A stretch of DNA of 64,000 bases from Chloroflexota bacterium. GTDB taxonomy: Bacteria > Chloroflexota > Dehalococcoidia > SM23-28-2 > RBG-16-64-32. The DNA lies in assembly GCA_029262695.1 (NCBI GenBank), contig JAJCYV010000020.1:1-64000 (forward strand), read 5' to 3'. Made by a program: the position numbers and the translations under genes. Shown here one piece after another: positions 19,614 through 29,742 of this stretch (position 1 is the first letter of the stretch; every line of letters begins with the position of its first letter). The notes beneath the pieces were generated by a model. That model was given only the letters and a program-made list of their open reading frames with translations, searched no databases and was not told where the DNA came from.

Positions 19614-19809
19614 GCGACGCCTGCTTCGCAGTTACGTCAGCCCATAATCCGTCAGAAACTGACACGGAATTCTGTTAACTTGCTGGGGTTTTTCGCGTTC
19701 TCACCGATGAGCATTACCGGCATCAGAGCGCCGGCCGTGCCTTATCCACAAAGTCCAGCGGGGTCCACTGGAGCCCTGCTGGACAGGCTAGAGGAGGTGA
19801 AAATAGAAT
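19614..19809 (+). promoter_or_regulatory. leader region of the XerD-like gene with strong ribosome site
   Basis: About 196 bp without a gene. It holds a short inverted repeat GTCAG-AAA-CTGAC near 19653, a lone sequence TTATCCACA (19742-19750) matching the DnaA-box consensus, and GAGGAGGTG about ten bases before the ATG at 19810. The ribosome site decides the start of the downstream recombinase. Confidence 0.55.
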
Positions 19810-20760
19810 ATGGCCATCATTTCTCCCGAGCGGCTGCAGAAGCCCGATCTTTCGTCCAGCATGAGCCAGCACCTCGATGGCTTTCTCACGTTCTTATCCG
19901 TGGAAAAGGGCTCATCTGGCAACACCGTAGCCGCCTACCGCAACGACCTCCGGCAGCTCGCCGATTTCATTGGCACAATCCCCGGCTCCGAAGGCTGGGT
20001 GTCCGTCGACCGATCCGCCATCCAGGACTTCATCCTGGACCTGAAGCAGCGCGGTTACACGGAATCATCAGTCGCCCGCAAGGTCGCCGCCACGCGCTCC
20101 TTCTTCGCTTTCCTTAGCGCAGAGGGAACAGTCGCGGACAACCCCATGGAAGGTCTTACTTCGCCGCGCGTCGGCAAGACCCTCCCCAAGGCGATTAGCC
20201 CCAATGAGGTCGACGAGCTCCTGGAGCAGCCATCACGGCGCGCCACCCCCGAAGCGAAACGCGACCGAGCGATGCTCGAACTGCTGTACGCCACTGGTAT
20301 GCGCGTGACCGAACTGGTCTCGCTCGACGTCAGTAGCATCACGGCTAACGAGAACCCGTTCGTGCGCTGCATGGGCAAAGGTGCCAAGGAGCGAACGATC
20401 CCGATCCACGACCAGGCATTCGAGGCTCTGACCGATTACCTGGACGAGGGCCGGCCAGTCTTGGTCCGGGGCAAGGAAGAGCCCGCGCTCTTCCTCAACC
20501 GTCGCGGCGAGCGGCTGACACGCCAGGGCTTCTGGCTGATCCTCAAGGGGTATGCCCGTGAGGCAAACCTCGGCGAGAGCGTCACGCCGCACACGCTGCG
20601 CCACTCCTTCGCCACCCACATGCTGAGGGGCGGCATGCCGCTGCGAAACGTGCAGGAGATGCTGGGTCACGCGAACATCTCGACGACCCAGGTCTACACG
20701 CACCTGACCAGTGAGCACGTTCGCGAGGTCTACGAGAAGGCGCATCCGCGCTCCAAGTAG
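19810..20760 (+). CDS. xerD: XerC/XerD-type tyrosine recombinase
   Basis: The 316-residue protein has an N-terminal SAM-like core-binding domain (20-110) and a catalytic domain carrying all active-site residues: Arg165 (TGMRVTELVSLDV), Lys190, His261 and Arg264 (HTLRHSFATHML), His287 (LGHANISTTQ) and Tyr296 (VYTHL). The length and the close fit to the Xer consensus suggest chromosome-dimer resolution rather than a phage integrase. No phage genes adjoin it. The SD-led ATG at 19810 gives a 17-residue extension relative to a second Met that aligns with most Xer N-termini. The XerC versus XerD choice is not certain. Confidence 0.88.
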   Translation: MAIISPERLQKPDLSSSMSQHLDGFLTFLSVEKGSSGNTVAAYRNDLRQLADFIGTIPGSEGWVSVDRSAIQDFILDLKQRGYTESSVARKVAATRSFFAFLSAEGTVADNPMEGLTSPRVGKTLPKAISPNEVDELLEQPSRRATPEAKRDRAMLELLYATGMRVTELVSLDVSSITANENPFVRCMGKGAKERTIPIHDQAFEALTDYLDEGRPVLVRGKEEPALFLNRRGERLTRQGFWLILKGYAREANLGESVTPHTLRHSFATHMLRGGMPLRNVQEMLGHANISTTQVYTHLTSEHVREVYEKAHPRSK

Positions 20761-20822
20761 CTTCGTATCACACGTGTGCTGACGAAGATGAGGGCGATCG
20801 TCGCTGTGACGGTCGCCCTCAT
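20761..20822 (+). promoter_or_regulatory. two tandem RNA hairpins over the start of the metallopeptidase gene
   Basis: Directly after the xerD stop lies CTTCGT-AT-CACACGTGTG-CTG-ACGAAG (20761-20787). A 15-bp stem follows: ATGAGGGCGATCGTC, loop GCTGT, then GACGGTCGCCCTCAT (20788-20822), with a single G-U pair. The second stem begins exactly on the ATG at 20788. No T-run follows, so a classical terminator is not evident. Confidence 0.6.
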
Positions 20823-22638
20823 TCTTGTCATCCTCCTCGCCGCCTGCGGCGACGACGCAGCCGGACCGACGCCGGCGCCAGCCACTGCCTCACCCTCCTC
20901 CACGGCCCAACCGCCCTCAACGGCAACGTCCATGCCCACACTGCCCCCAGGCGCCGAACCGCCTGAGCGCGATCGCTTCGACCTGGCGCGGCGTTACCTC
21001 GGTCTGCCGCCGGATGCGCCACGCGTCGCGCGCAGCGAGCCGCTCGCCTACGAAGTGGGGGACAGCGAGACGTTCAGCCTGCTCGATCTCGACGCCCCGT
21101 CCACCTACGAAGTCACCGCCACAGTGCGAGCGATCACTGATCACGCCTACTTCTTCTTGCAGGACGGCACCCCCTACATCAACTCCTCGCTCCAGCGGAT
21201 CGCCGCGGACTTCGAAGACGAGGTCTGGCCGAAGGTGACCGCGGCGTTCGGCGAGCCGTGGACGCCCGGCGTCGACGGCGATCCCCGCATCACCGTCCTC
21301 CATGCCGCCCTCCGGGGTGCCGGCGGCTACGTCAGCGGCACCGACTCCTTCCCCAGAGAAGTGGCTCCCACCAGCAACGAGCGAGAGATGCTCTACATCG
21401 AACGTAGCGTTCTGTCGACGCCCGGCGTCGAGTACAACGACCTCGTCGCGCACGAGCTTCAGCACCTGATCCACGCCCTCGCAGACGATGGCGAGGAGTC
21501 CTGGGTCAACGAGGGCCTTTCGCAGGTCGCCGGCCAGTCCGTCGGCGGCGGTGAAGCCTGGATACCGCAGTTCCTCACACAACCCGACCTGCAGCTCGAT
21601 CACTGGCCGTCGAGTGGCGACTCTATCCCAAACTACGCGGCCTCGGAGCTCTTCTTCGCCTACCTGCTCGACCACCACGGCGGTCGCGTGAACGGTCACG
21701 CGCTGCTCAATGAGCCCGGCGACGGCTGGGACGGCATCGATGCCTACCTCGCCGCGTACGGAACGAAGTCCGACAACGTCTTCGGCGACTGGGTGATCGC
21801 TAACTGGCTGGATGCTGAGGATGGTCCGTACAGCCACCCATCCTTGAACGCAACGACGACGGTGGCTGCGACCGTGACCGGCGATGGAAACGGAACGGTC
21901 CGCCAGTACGCCGCGGACTACCTCCGGATTCCGGCCGGATCCGGCACCGTCTTCGGGTTCCAGGGCGAGGAGACGGTCTCGATCGGCATACCGGAACGGG
22001 ACGGGGCGTTCTGGTGGTCGCAGCGTGGAGACGCTATCGACTCGCGGCTGACGCGCGAACTCGATCTCAGGAACGTCAACGAAGCTTCATTGCGCTTCGA
22101 CGCCTGGTACGAGACCGAGGATGGGTGGGACTACGCTTATGTCGCAGCCTCAACGGACGGCGGGGCGACCTGGCAAACACTCCCGGGTCAGCACACGACC
22201 TCGGATGACCCGACCGGCGCATCGTACGGCCACGGATACACCGGCACTAGCGGCGGCTGGATCGCCGAAGAGATCAACCTGAGCGAATTCGCCGGCCGGC
22301 GGGTCCTCCTCCGCTTCGAGTACGTAACGGACGACTCCGCCAATCAGGCCGGGTTCGCCGTCGACAACATTGCCGTGCCGGAAATCGGCCTGGAGGACGG
22401 CGCGGAGACCGCGACCGGCTGGCAGGCGGAAGGGTTCCGCCGCATCACCGGCCCGCTGGAACAGCAGTGGCTGGTGCAGGCGATCTACAGAGACGGTGAG
22501 GTGCTTACGATTGACGTGGGGGAGGACGGTTCAGGCGGCCTGCTCTTCGACGACGCGGGCGAAACCGTCATCATCGTCGCCGCCCTCACGCGCGGAACGG
22601 CCGAACCGGCGGCGTACTCCTGGACGCTGTCGCCGTAG
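20788..22638 (+). CDS. lipoprotein zinc metallopeptidase (M6/M30-like) with C-terminal beta domain
   Basis: From ATG 20788 the product is 616 residues (a GTG at 20776 adds four). A signal ends in the lipobox LLAAC with Cys20, followed by a Pro/Thr/Ser linker (25-55). The catalytic motif HELQH (about 222-226) is followed 16 residues later by WVNEGLSQ, supplying a third zinc ligand Glu, the pattern of gluzincin-type enzymes such as hyicolysin or immune inhibitor A. The C-terminal 250 residues contain SFEGAETA-like blocks (EDGAETATGW) and jelly-roll strands common in M6 peptidases. Likely a surface protease. The start region lies in strong hairpins, so expression may be controlled at translation. 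Confidence 0.83.
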   Translation: MRAIVAVTVALILVILLAACGDDAAGPTPAPATASPSSTAQPPSTATSMPTLPPGAEPPERDRFDLARRYLGLPPDAPRVARSEPLAYEVGDSETFSLLDLDAPSTYEVTATVRAITDHAYFFLQDGTPYINSSLQRIAADFEDEVWPKVTAAFGEPWTPGVDGDPRITVLHAALRGAGGYVSGTDSFPREVAPTSNEREMLYIERSVLSTPGVEYNDLVAHELQHLIHALADDGEESWVNEGLSQVAGQSVGGGEAWIPQFLTQPDLQLDHWPSSGDSIPNYAASELFFAYLLDHHGGRVNGHALLNEPGDGWDGIDAYLAAYGTKSDNVFGDWVIANWLDAEDGPYSHPSLNATTTVAATVTGDGNGTVRQYAADYLRIPAGSGTVFGFQGEETVSIGIPERDGAFWWSQRGDAIDSRLTRELDLRNVNEASLRFDAWYETEDGWDYAYVAASTDGGATWQTLPGQHTTSDDPTGASYGHGYTGTSGGWIAEEINLSEFAGRRVLLRFEYVTDDSANQAGFAVDNIAVPEIGLEDGAETATGWQAEGFRRITGPLEQQWLVQAIYRDGEVLTIDVGEDGSGGLLFDDAGETVIIVAALTRGTAEPAAYSWTLSP

Positions 22639-22665
22639 ACCGCAGCGTCCTCTATCATTACGCCC

Positions 22666-24455
<1,790 letters not shown>

Positions 24456-24501
24456 TATTGGATTCGCAGGCGAAAAGGCCCGCCAGTGAAGGAGGAATCC
24501 C

Positions 24502-25248
24502 GTGAAGATCGAAACGATTGGCATCGTCGGCGGCGGCGTGATGGGCTCCGGAATCGGCCAGGCGCTGGCCATCGGCGGCGCGCAGGTCACGATCCGCGAC
24601 GTCAACGACGAAATGATCGCCAACTCCCGCTCGACGATCGTCGAGGGGCGCTACGGCCTCAACCGCGGCGTCGAGCGTGGCAAGACGACGCAGGAGGAGG
24701 CCGACGCCGCGCTGTCGCGCCTCTCCTGGACGACGGACGTCGCGGACCTCGCCGGCGTCGATCTCATCATCGAGGCGGTCCCCGAAGACATCGACCTCAA
24801 GAAGAAGGTCTTCGGGGAGCTCGACGGGGCCGTCAAGCCGCAGGCGGTCTTTGCCTCGAATACCTCCGGCCTCGCGATCGCCGACATTAGCCAAGGAGTG
24901 TCCGAGGCGAGGCGGCCGCAGTTCATCGGCATGCACTTCTTCAGCCCGGCGCCAGTCATGAAGCTCGTCGAGATCGTACACGCGCCTGGAACGGCGGAGG
25001 AGACGATCGCGGCGCTCGAAGACCTGTGCAGCCGCGCGGGCAAGGTGTCCGTGCGCGTCAAGGACGCACCCGGGCGCTACGGCTTCATCGCCAACCGCAT
25101 CTACTTCGCCGCCGTCCGCGAGGCGCAGAAGGTGCTGGAGGAAGGCATCGCCAGTCCGGAAGACATCAACAAGGCGATGGTCTACGGCTTCAACTGGCCG
25201 GTCGGCCCGCTGGCGATGATCGAGGGCGCCACCAAAGGCTGGCAGTAG
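24502..25248 (+). CDS. 3-hydroxyacyl-CoA dehydrogenase, short C-terminal domain
   Basis: The 248-residue protein starts at a GTG at 24502 with AAGGAGG upstream. The NAD-binding domain is complete: GIVGGGVMGSGIGQALA (7-23), IIEAVPED, NTSGLAI and GMHFFSPAPVMKLVEIV with its catalytic His. The C-terminal helical dimer domain begins normally (GRYGFIANRIYFAAVREAQ) but the protein stops at GPLAMIEGATKGWQ, about 35-40 residues shorter than usual 280-residue members. Expected to oxidise 3-hydroxyacyl-CoA. The shortened end may alter dimerisation. Seven bases separate it from the next gene. Confidence 0.87.
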   Translation: MKIETIGIVGGGVMGSGIGQALAIGGAQVTIRDVNDEMIANSRSTIVEGRYGLNRGVERGKTTQEEADAALSRLSWTTDVADLAGVDLIIEAVPEDIDLKKKVFGELDGAVKPQAVFASNTSGLAIADISQGVSEARRPQFIGMHFFSPAPVMKLVEIVHAPGTAEETIAALEDLCSRAGKVSVRVKDAPGRYGFIANRIYFAAVREAQKVLEEGIASPEDINKAMVYGFNWPVGPLAMIEGATKGWQ

Positions 25249-25254
25249 CCCCGC

Positions 25255-26118
25255 GTGACCGACGACAAGCCGCGGCCGAAGCTCCGCTTCCGGCTGGAGG
25301 CGTTCCCGGAGCGGTACTCGCTGCCGCCGCGCCCAACGTCGGCGGCAGCGGCAGTACAGGACGCCCACCGGCAGACGAACTTCCTCCTCCCTGACGACCT
25401 CTTCCTCTTCGAGCGCGTGATGAACGTGCAGCTGCAGGCCGTCGCTGCCAACGCCAGGGCGCGCTCGCCGCAGGCGGCCGGCCTCTTCACAATGTGGTCG
25501 CGCGCCTTCTCCTATCTCGCCGATGCCTGCGCACTGACCGTGCAGGCGTCATACTCCTCCGCCACGCCTCTCCTCCGGGCAACGCTCGACTGCATCGCCG
25601 TCCAGCGTTCCCTCCTCGCCGACGGTTTCGCCGAGTATGAGGATTGGTATGCCGCCGCCATCACGCGGGTCAACGAGCGTAAGGCGCTGGCGATCGACGT
25701 CGGCCGCTTTCGCGCCGCGTCCGTCCTGGCGGCCGACGACCGGCTCGGCATGCTCTACCGGCTGCTGTCGGACCTGGCGCTGCCCCACTTCGGCACCAGC
25801 ACGCTCGTCATCGCGCCCGACACCAACCAGCAGCGGATGGCCGCCGGCTTCGCGGACAACGCCTTCCACCTCGGCTGGGCAGAACTGATGACCGGCTGGC
25901 TCAACGAACTGGCGGCCGCGCAGGTTCAGACCGTGCTCGAGACGGACGTCGTCTCGCTCAAGGCGACTCTGCGGGCGGACGCTGAGGCGGCTGTACGCGA
26001 CGTAGCGGCGGCGGCCGAGGGCGGGCGCAGGTGTTATGTCGAGCACGAGGGCGGCCACTTCTTGTTCCACAACTTCCGCCGGACCGCCACCGGTCAGCCA
26101 CGCCGCATCATCCTCTGA
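25255..26118 (+). CDS. conserved-looking helical protein of unknown function
   Basis: This 287-residue product starts at a GTG seven bases after the preceding stop, without a clear ribosome site, so translation is probably coupled. The sequence looks mainly alpha-helical and soluble, with an Ala/Leu-rich middle (YLADACALTVQASYSSATPL) and no signal peptide or membrane span. The C-terminus holds RCYVEHEGGHFLFHNF. I do not recognise a catalytic motif. The codon usage resembles its neighbours and the position closes the eno operon. It could be a ligand-binding or scaffolding protein; no function is claimed. Confidence 0.7.
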   Translation: MTDDKPRPKLRFRLEAFPERYSLPPRPTSAAAAVQDAHRQTNFLLPDDLFLFERVMNVQLQAVAANARARSPQAAGLFTMWSRAFSYLADACALTVQASYSSATPLLRATLDCIAVQRSLLADGFAEYEDWYAAAITRVNERKALAIDVGRFRAASVLAADDRLGMLYRLLSDLALPHFGTSTLVIAPDTNQQRMAAGFADNAFHLGWAELMTGWLNELAAAQVQTVLETDVVSLKATLRADAEAAVRDVAAAAEGGRRCYVEHEGGHFLFHNFRRTATGQPRRIIL

Positions 26119-26154
26119 TCCGCACTCTCGACCGGCGCAAAGCGAGCCGATACG

Positions 26155-26889
26155 ATGAGCGCGATGACCCGCGTCGACGTAGTGATCCCCGTATACAACG
26201 AAGAGCGCGCACTACCGCAGTCGATCCCGGAGTTGCGCGCGTTCCTCTCGAGCGACGACTTTCCCTACGACTGGCGTATCCGCATCGCCGACAACGCCTC
26301 GATCGACGACACGCCCGGCGTCAGCCGCGAACTCGAGAAGCAGTTCCCGGGCGAGGTCGAGTACGTCCGCATCGAGCGCAAGGGCCGGGGCTTCGCCCTG
26401 AAGCAGGTCTGGGCCGAGGGCGACGCCGATGTCCGCACGTATATGGACGTCGACCTCTCGACCGGCATCGAGGCGTTCCCGGCGCTGGCGAGGGCCGTGG
26501 CGGAAGACGGCTACGGCGTCGCGATCGGCTCACGCCTGATGAAGGGGTCGCAGGTGACGCGCTCGCTCAAACGGCGGGTGCTGACGTTCGGGTACAACAC
26601 CATGATCAAGGGGATCTTCTTCACGCGCTTCAGCGACGCCCAGTGCGGCTTCAAGGCGATCAGCCGCGAGGTGGCGGAGCGCGTCCTGCCGCGAATCAAG
26701 AACAACAACTGGTTCTTTGACACGGAGCTTCTCATCCTCGCTGAGAAGATGGGCTACCGCGTCAAGGACGTGCCCGTGCGCTGGATCGAAGACACGGACA
26801 CGCGCGTCAAGATCGGCGGGACGATCATGGAAGACGTGCGCGGCCTCATCCGCATGCGCCGCGAGCGCCCCTGGCGAGACAACGCCTGA
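26155..26889 (+). CDS. family 2 glycosyltransferase (polyprenyl-phosphate sugar synthase-like)
   Basis: The 244-residue GT-A protein has RVDVVIPVYNEERALPQSI at the N-terminus, RIADNASIDDT, and the metal-binding DxD in YMDVDLSTGIEAF (about residue 97). QCGFKAISREVAE and FDTELLILAEKMG follow, typical of the DPM1/DPG-synthase group. These enzymes load a sugar onto a polyprenyl phosphate for use by GT-C transferases. There is no C-terminal membrane region. The GtrA-like flippase candidate and the PMT and GT-C genes nearby fit a lipid-linked sugar pathway. ATG 26155 or 26164. Confidence 0.88.
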   Translation: MSAMTRVDVVIPVYNEERALPQSIPELRAFLSSDDFPYDWRIRIADNASIDDTPGVSRELEKQFPGEVEYVRIERKGRGFALKQVWAEGDADVRTYMDVDLSTGIEAFPALARAVAEDGYGVAIGSRLMKGSQVTRSLKRRVLTFGYNTMIKGIFFTRFSDAQCGFKAISREVAERVLPRIKNNNWFFDTELLILAEKMGYRVKDVPVRWIEDTDTRVKIGGTIMEDVRGLIRMRRERPWRDNA

Positions 26890-26967
26890 CCCTGCACCTG
26901 AAACGGAGTGCGCACGGCCGCCGTCCTACGCTAGTAGGCCCCGACCGATATACTTGAAAGACCCGCC

Positions 26968-27597
26968 ATGTACCCCGAAGACGCCAACGACCAAGAAGCA
27001 GAGCCTCTGAGCGCCGTCAGGCGGATCGCTTACCTGCTCATACCCGGCCCAGCACGCCCGATAGTGCGACTGGTCAGCCGCTGGACGATCGGCAGGTTCG
27101 TCATCGTCGGCGGCGTCGGCTTCTTGATCTTCCAGTTCTTCCTCTTCCTCATCTACGACGCGCCCGTCTTCTGGTTCCTGCCCAGTCAGGACACCTCGAT
27201 GGACCTCGGCCTCTTCACGCTCTCGGACATCCGGCTGTTCATCGCCTCCGTCGCAGCTGTTGAGATCGCGATCATCTGCCAGTTCAACCTGCACGACCGC
27301 TGGACGTTCCGCTGGCGCCCGCGCACCGCCTGGATCGGCCAGCGCTTCATTCAGTTTCAGGTCAGCTCGATCATGAGCCCCATCATCGTCGTTGTGACGG
27401 TCAACGCCCTGACGCCGGCCCTGCGCAACACTGCCGGCGACGAGAGCTTCATCGGCACGCTGGCACCTTACGCATCGAGCGCCATCGGCGTGCTGCTGGG
27501 TTTCGCCTGGAACTGGACGCTCGGCTCGCTCATCATCTGGCCGCACCAACGCAAGGCCGACGACGAGCGACAGACCGTCCCGGACCGCTTGAGCTAG
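26968..27597 (+). CDS. GtrA-family membrane protein
   Basis: At 209 residues with four predicted membrane spans (about 45-65, 92-112, 130-150, 170-190), this matches the GtrA/PF04138 pattern. The motif FNLHDRWTFRWR between spans two and three corresponds to the conserved N-x-x-W-T-F signature. GtrA proteins help move polyprenyl-phosphate-linked sugars across the membrane. It follows the GT2 gene by 78 bp on the same strand, giving a donor-synthesis/flipping pair. Its last four bases overlap the convergent GT-C gene. Confidence 0.87.
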   Translation: MYPEDANDQEAEPLSAVRRIAYLLIPGPARPIVRLVSRWTIGRFVIVGGVGFLIFQFFLFLIYDAPVFWFLPSQDTSMDLGLFTLSDIRLFIASVAAVEIAIICQFNLHDRWTFRWRPRTAWIGQRFIQFQVSSIMSPIIVVVTVNALTPALRNTAGDESFIGTLAPYASSAIGVLLGFAWNWTLGSLIIWPHQRKADDERQTVPDRLS

Positions 27598-29729
27598 CCC
27601 GGGGCGGCGACTGAAGCGGAGTCTCCGCAGGAGGCCGCCACGTCGTAGTAGGTGACCGCGCCGCCGCCCTGATCGACGCTGCCGGCCGCCACGAAGTCTC
27701 GCTCGAACAGCGCGGCGTCCAGCGTGAAACGACCCGAGGACCGCTCCTGCGGACCGATCTGCACGTAGTCGATCTCCTCCTGAAGCAGAAGGCGGCAGGC
27801 GATCGCCCTGTCGGGCGCGCCATAGATTTCGGCGGTGCGCTGCCTGCGAATCTCCGCGTCGTAGCCGGCGCTGGCCACCCACGGATCGTAGCCCAGGTAC
27901 ACACCGCGGCCCGCCAGGTTAGGAGCGATGTACAGCTCGCCCCAGGTCGTCAGGAAAACGGCATCTCGAGGCAGGTTCTCGTCGATCCACTCGATCGCCG
28001 GCTGCTTTTCGCCGAAGACGGCGTGCTTGCCGTCGTTCTTGATCGTCATGAAGTCGAGCAGGCCAGACAGCACGAGGAAGACCAGGAGGAGCGGCACGAC
28101 GACGAACTTCGCAGCGGCGCGGATGACCTGTCCGTCGATCGTCACGCCGCCCATCTGCACACGCTGTGTCGAGACGTTCCAGAGACCGACGAGCGCGAAG
28201 GCGACGAACGGGTTCGTCAGGTTCTCCCAGAGGTTGAAGATCTTGTGGTTATGCCCGCCCAGGTCACGGCTCAGCTGGAACGTGCTGCCGAAGACGAACA
28301 CGGCCATCGCCGCCAGGAATATCTTGCGGTCTGAGTTCGAGCCCCAGATCATAGCCAGGGCCATCAACGGGATCGCCAGCCCGACGTTCAGCCACCAGTA
28401 CTCCGCAAAGTCCCACCAGTGCTCAACGTTCAGCAGGTCCATGCCGCGGCTGGCGTGGCACGAGGCCTCCGGCGACGAGCAGACGAGGTAGCCGATCTGT
28501 GTCTGGACGTTGCCCTCCGTGCCGATGCCACCGTTCAGCCAAATCGCCTGTGGGATCGCCAGGCCGAGCGCCGGCACGATAAACCAGACCGCCTCCTTCG
28601 TCTTCTCCCAGAACTGCCCCGCGAAGTCTCCGTGCCGCGCCGCCGCCAGCACGGCGAAGACCACGAGCAACACTCCGAAGAAGACGCCGGCGGAGACGTA
28701 GAGCACGCCGTTGAGCCAGAAACTCATCCCGAACAGCACGCCCAGCAGCGCCCCACGCTGCCGCGTCAGCGAAACGCCCTCGCGCAGGGGCTGCACAAGC
28801 CCGAAGGCGACGAAGAGCACGAGCGCCATGCCGATGATCAGGTGCGTCTGCGTCAGGTAGACGTTGGGCGTGTTGAAGATGGTGATGATGTCGCCGGTAT
28901 ACGGCCCGACCGCCAGGTAGCTGCCGTGCTCCTCGAACCAGTGCGCCGGCTTCAGCGCCTCGGGGATGCTATCGAACTGTTCGAAGTAGCGAACGAAGGC
29001 GAAGGAGCTGTTCGTGAGCAAGAGCACGACGGCGACCAGGCCGGTCCAGACGCCGAAGTTGCGTAAGCTCCCCGGGTCCTTCGTGCCGCCTCCGTAGCCA
29101 GCGAAGAGGAAGCGCGTGAGCGCAAAGAGCAGCATCATCATCGCTGCGAAGCCCAGCGCGCCCGGCAGGTTGAACGCCATCGGCACGTTGAAGCCGCCCT
29201 TCTCCAGCGCGCCGGCGAAGAAGTCGTACCCGAAATGGTAGCGGATCGGCTCGTTGGCGTAGAACGGGTACTCGGTCGGGTAGTTGTCGCCCTGCGAGAA
29301 CGAGCGCGCCAACGACACGTGAAGCGCCGTGTCGCCCCACGTGTTGGCGGAGACCACCACCTGGTCGCCGGTCGCAGCGTCGTCGACCGACAGACGCTGG
29401 TCCATCAGCCAGAACGAGAAGATCAGCGCCAGCCCGATGAGCGCGATCTCGAGCGGGCGGAAGCGGAATTCGGCAACCCGCAGGCGCGGCGCAAGGAACG
29501 CCAGCACCGTGGCGCTGACGCCTATCGAAACGACCATTCCGACGAGGAGGGATTCCTCAGTGAGCGGTGAGAGCCCGAGCGCAACGACGTACGTGACCCA
29601 GGCAGCGACGACGATGCCGGCGATGAAGCCACCGGCCAGCCGCACCATCACTGGGGCGTTCGGCAGGAGCACCGTAACCGCCGCGATTCCCGCGAGGGCA
29701 AGGCTCAGGAGGTAGACAGCGGCAAGCAC
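27594..29729 (-). CDS. large multispanning membrane protein, GT-C glycosyltransferase-like
   Basis: The 711-residue protein has about 13 hydrophobic spans and a large extracytoplasmic loop after the third or fourth. The loop contains EYPFYANEPIRYHFGYDF and WGDTALHVSLARSF, with the acidic and aromatic pattern of GT-C enzymes. The C-terminal 130 residues form a soluble domain with DENLPRDAVFLTTWGE and GYDPW. The family resembles uncharacterised prokaryotic GT-C proteins such as DUF2298. It is last in the three-gene operon after the PMT gene (13 bp gap). Acceptor and donor are unknown. Confidence 0.75.
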   Translation of the reverse strand: MLAAVYLLSLALAGIAAVTVLLPNAPVMVRLAGGFIAGIVVAAWVTYVVALGLSPLTEESLLVGMVVSIGVSATVLAFLAPRLRVAEFRFRPLEIALIGLALIFSFWLMDQRLSVDDAATGDQVVVSANTWGDTALHVSLARSFSQGDNYPTEYPFYANEPIRYHFGYDFFAGALEKGGFNVPMAFNLPGALGFAAMMMLLFALTRFLFAGYGGGTKDPGSLRNFGVWTGLVAVVLLLTNSSFAFVRYFEQFDSIPEALKPAHWFEEHGSYLAVGPYTGDIITIFNTPNVYLTQTHLIIGMALVLFVAFGLVQPLREGVSLTRQRGALLGVLFGMSFWLNGVLYVSAGVFFGVLLVVFAVLAAARHGDFAGQFWEKTKEAVWFIVPALGLAIPQAIWLNGGIGTEGNVQTQIGYLVCSSPEASCHASRGMDLLNVEHWWDFAEYWWLNVGLAIPLMALAMIWGSNSDRKIFLAAMAVFVFGSTFQLSRDLGGHNHKIFNLWENLTNPFVAFALVGLWNVSTQRVQMGGVTIDGQVIRAAAKFVVVPLLLVFLVLSGLLDFMTIKNDGKHAVFGEKQPAIEWIDENLPRDAVFLTTWGELYIAPNLAGRGVYLGYDPWVASAGYDAEIRRQRTAEIYGAPDRAIACRLLLQEEIDYVQIGPQERSSGRFTLDAALFERDFVAAGSVDQGGGAVTYYDVAASCGDSASVAAPG

Positions 29730-29742
29730 GCCCGGGTACCCC

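Noticed and set aside
19742-19750. TTATCCACA, a perfect DnaA-box match
   Set aside because: A single box without a cluster, AT-rich unwinding region or dnaA/dnaN genes does not support an origin.
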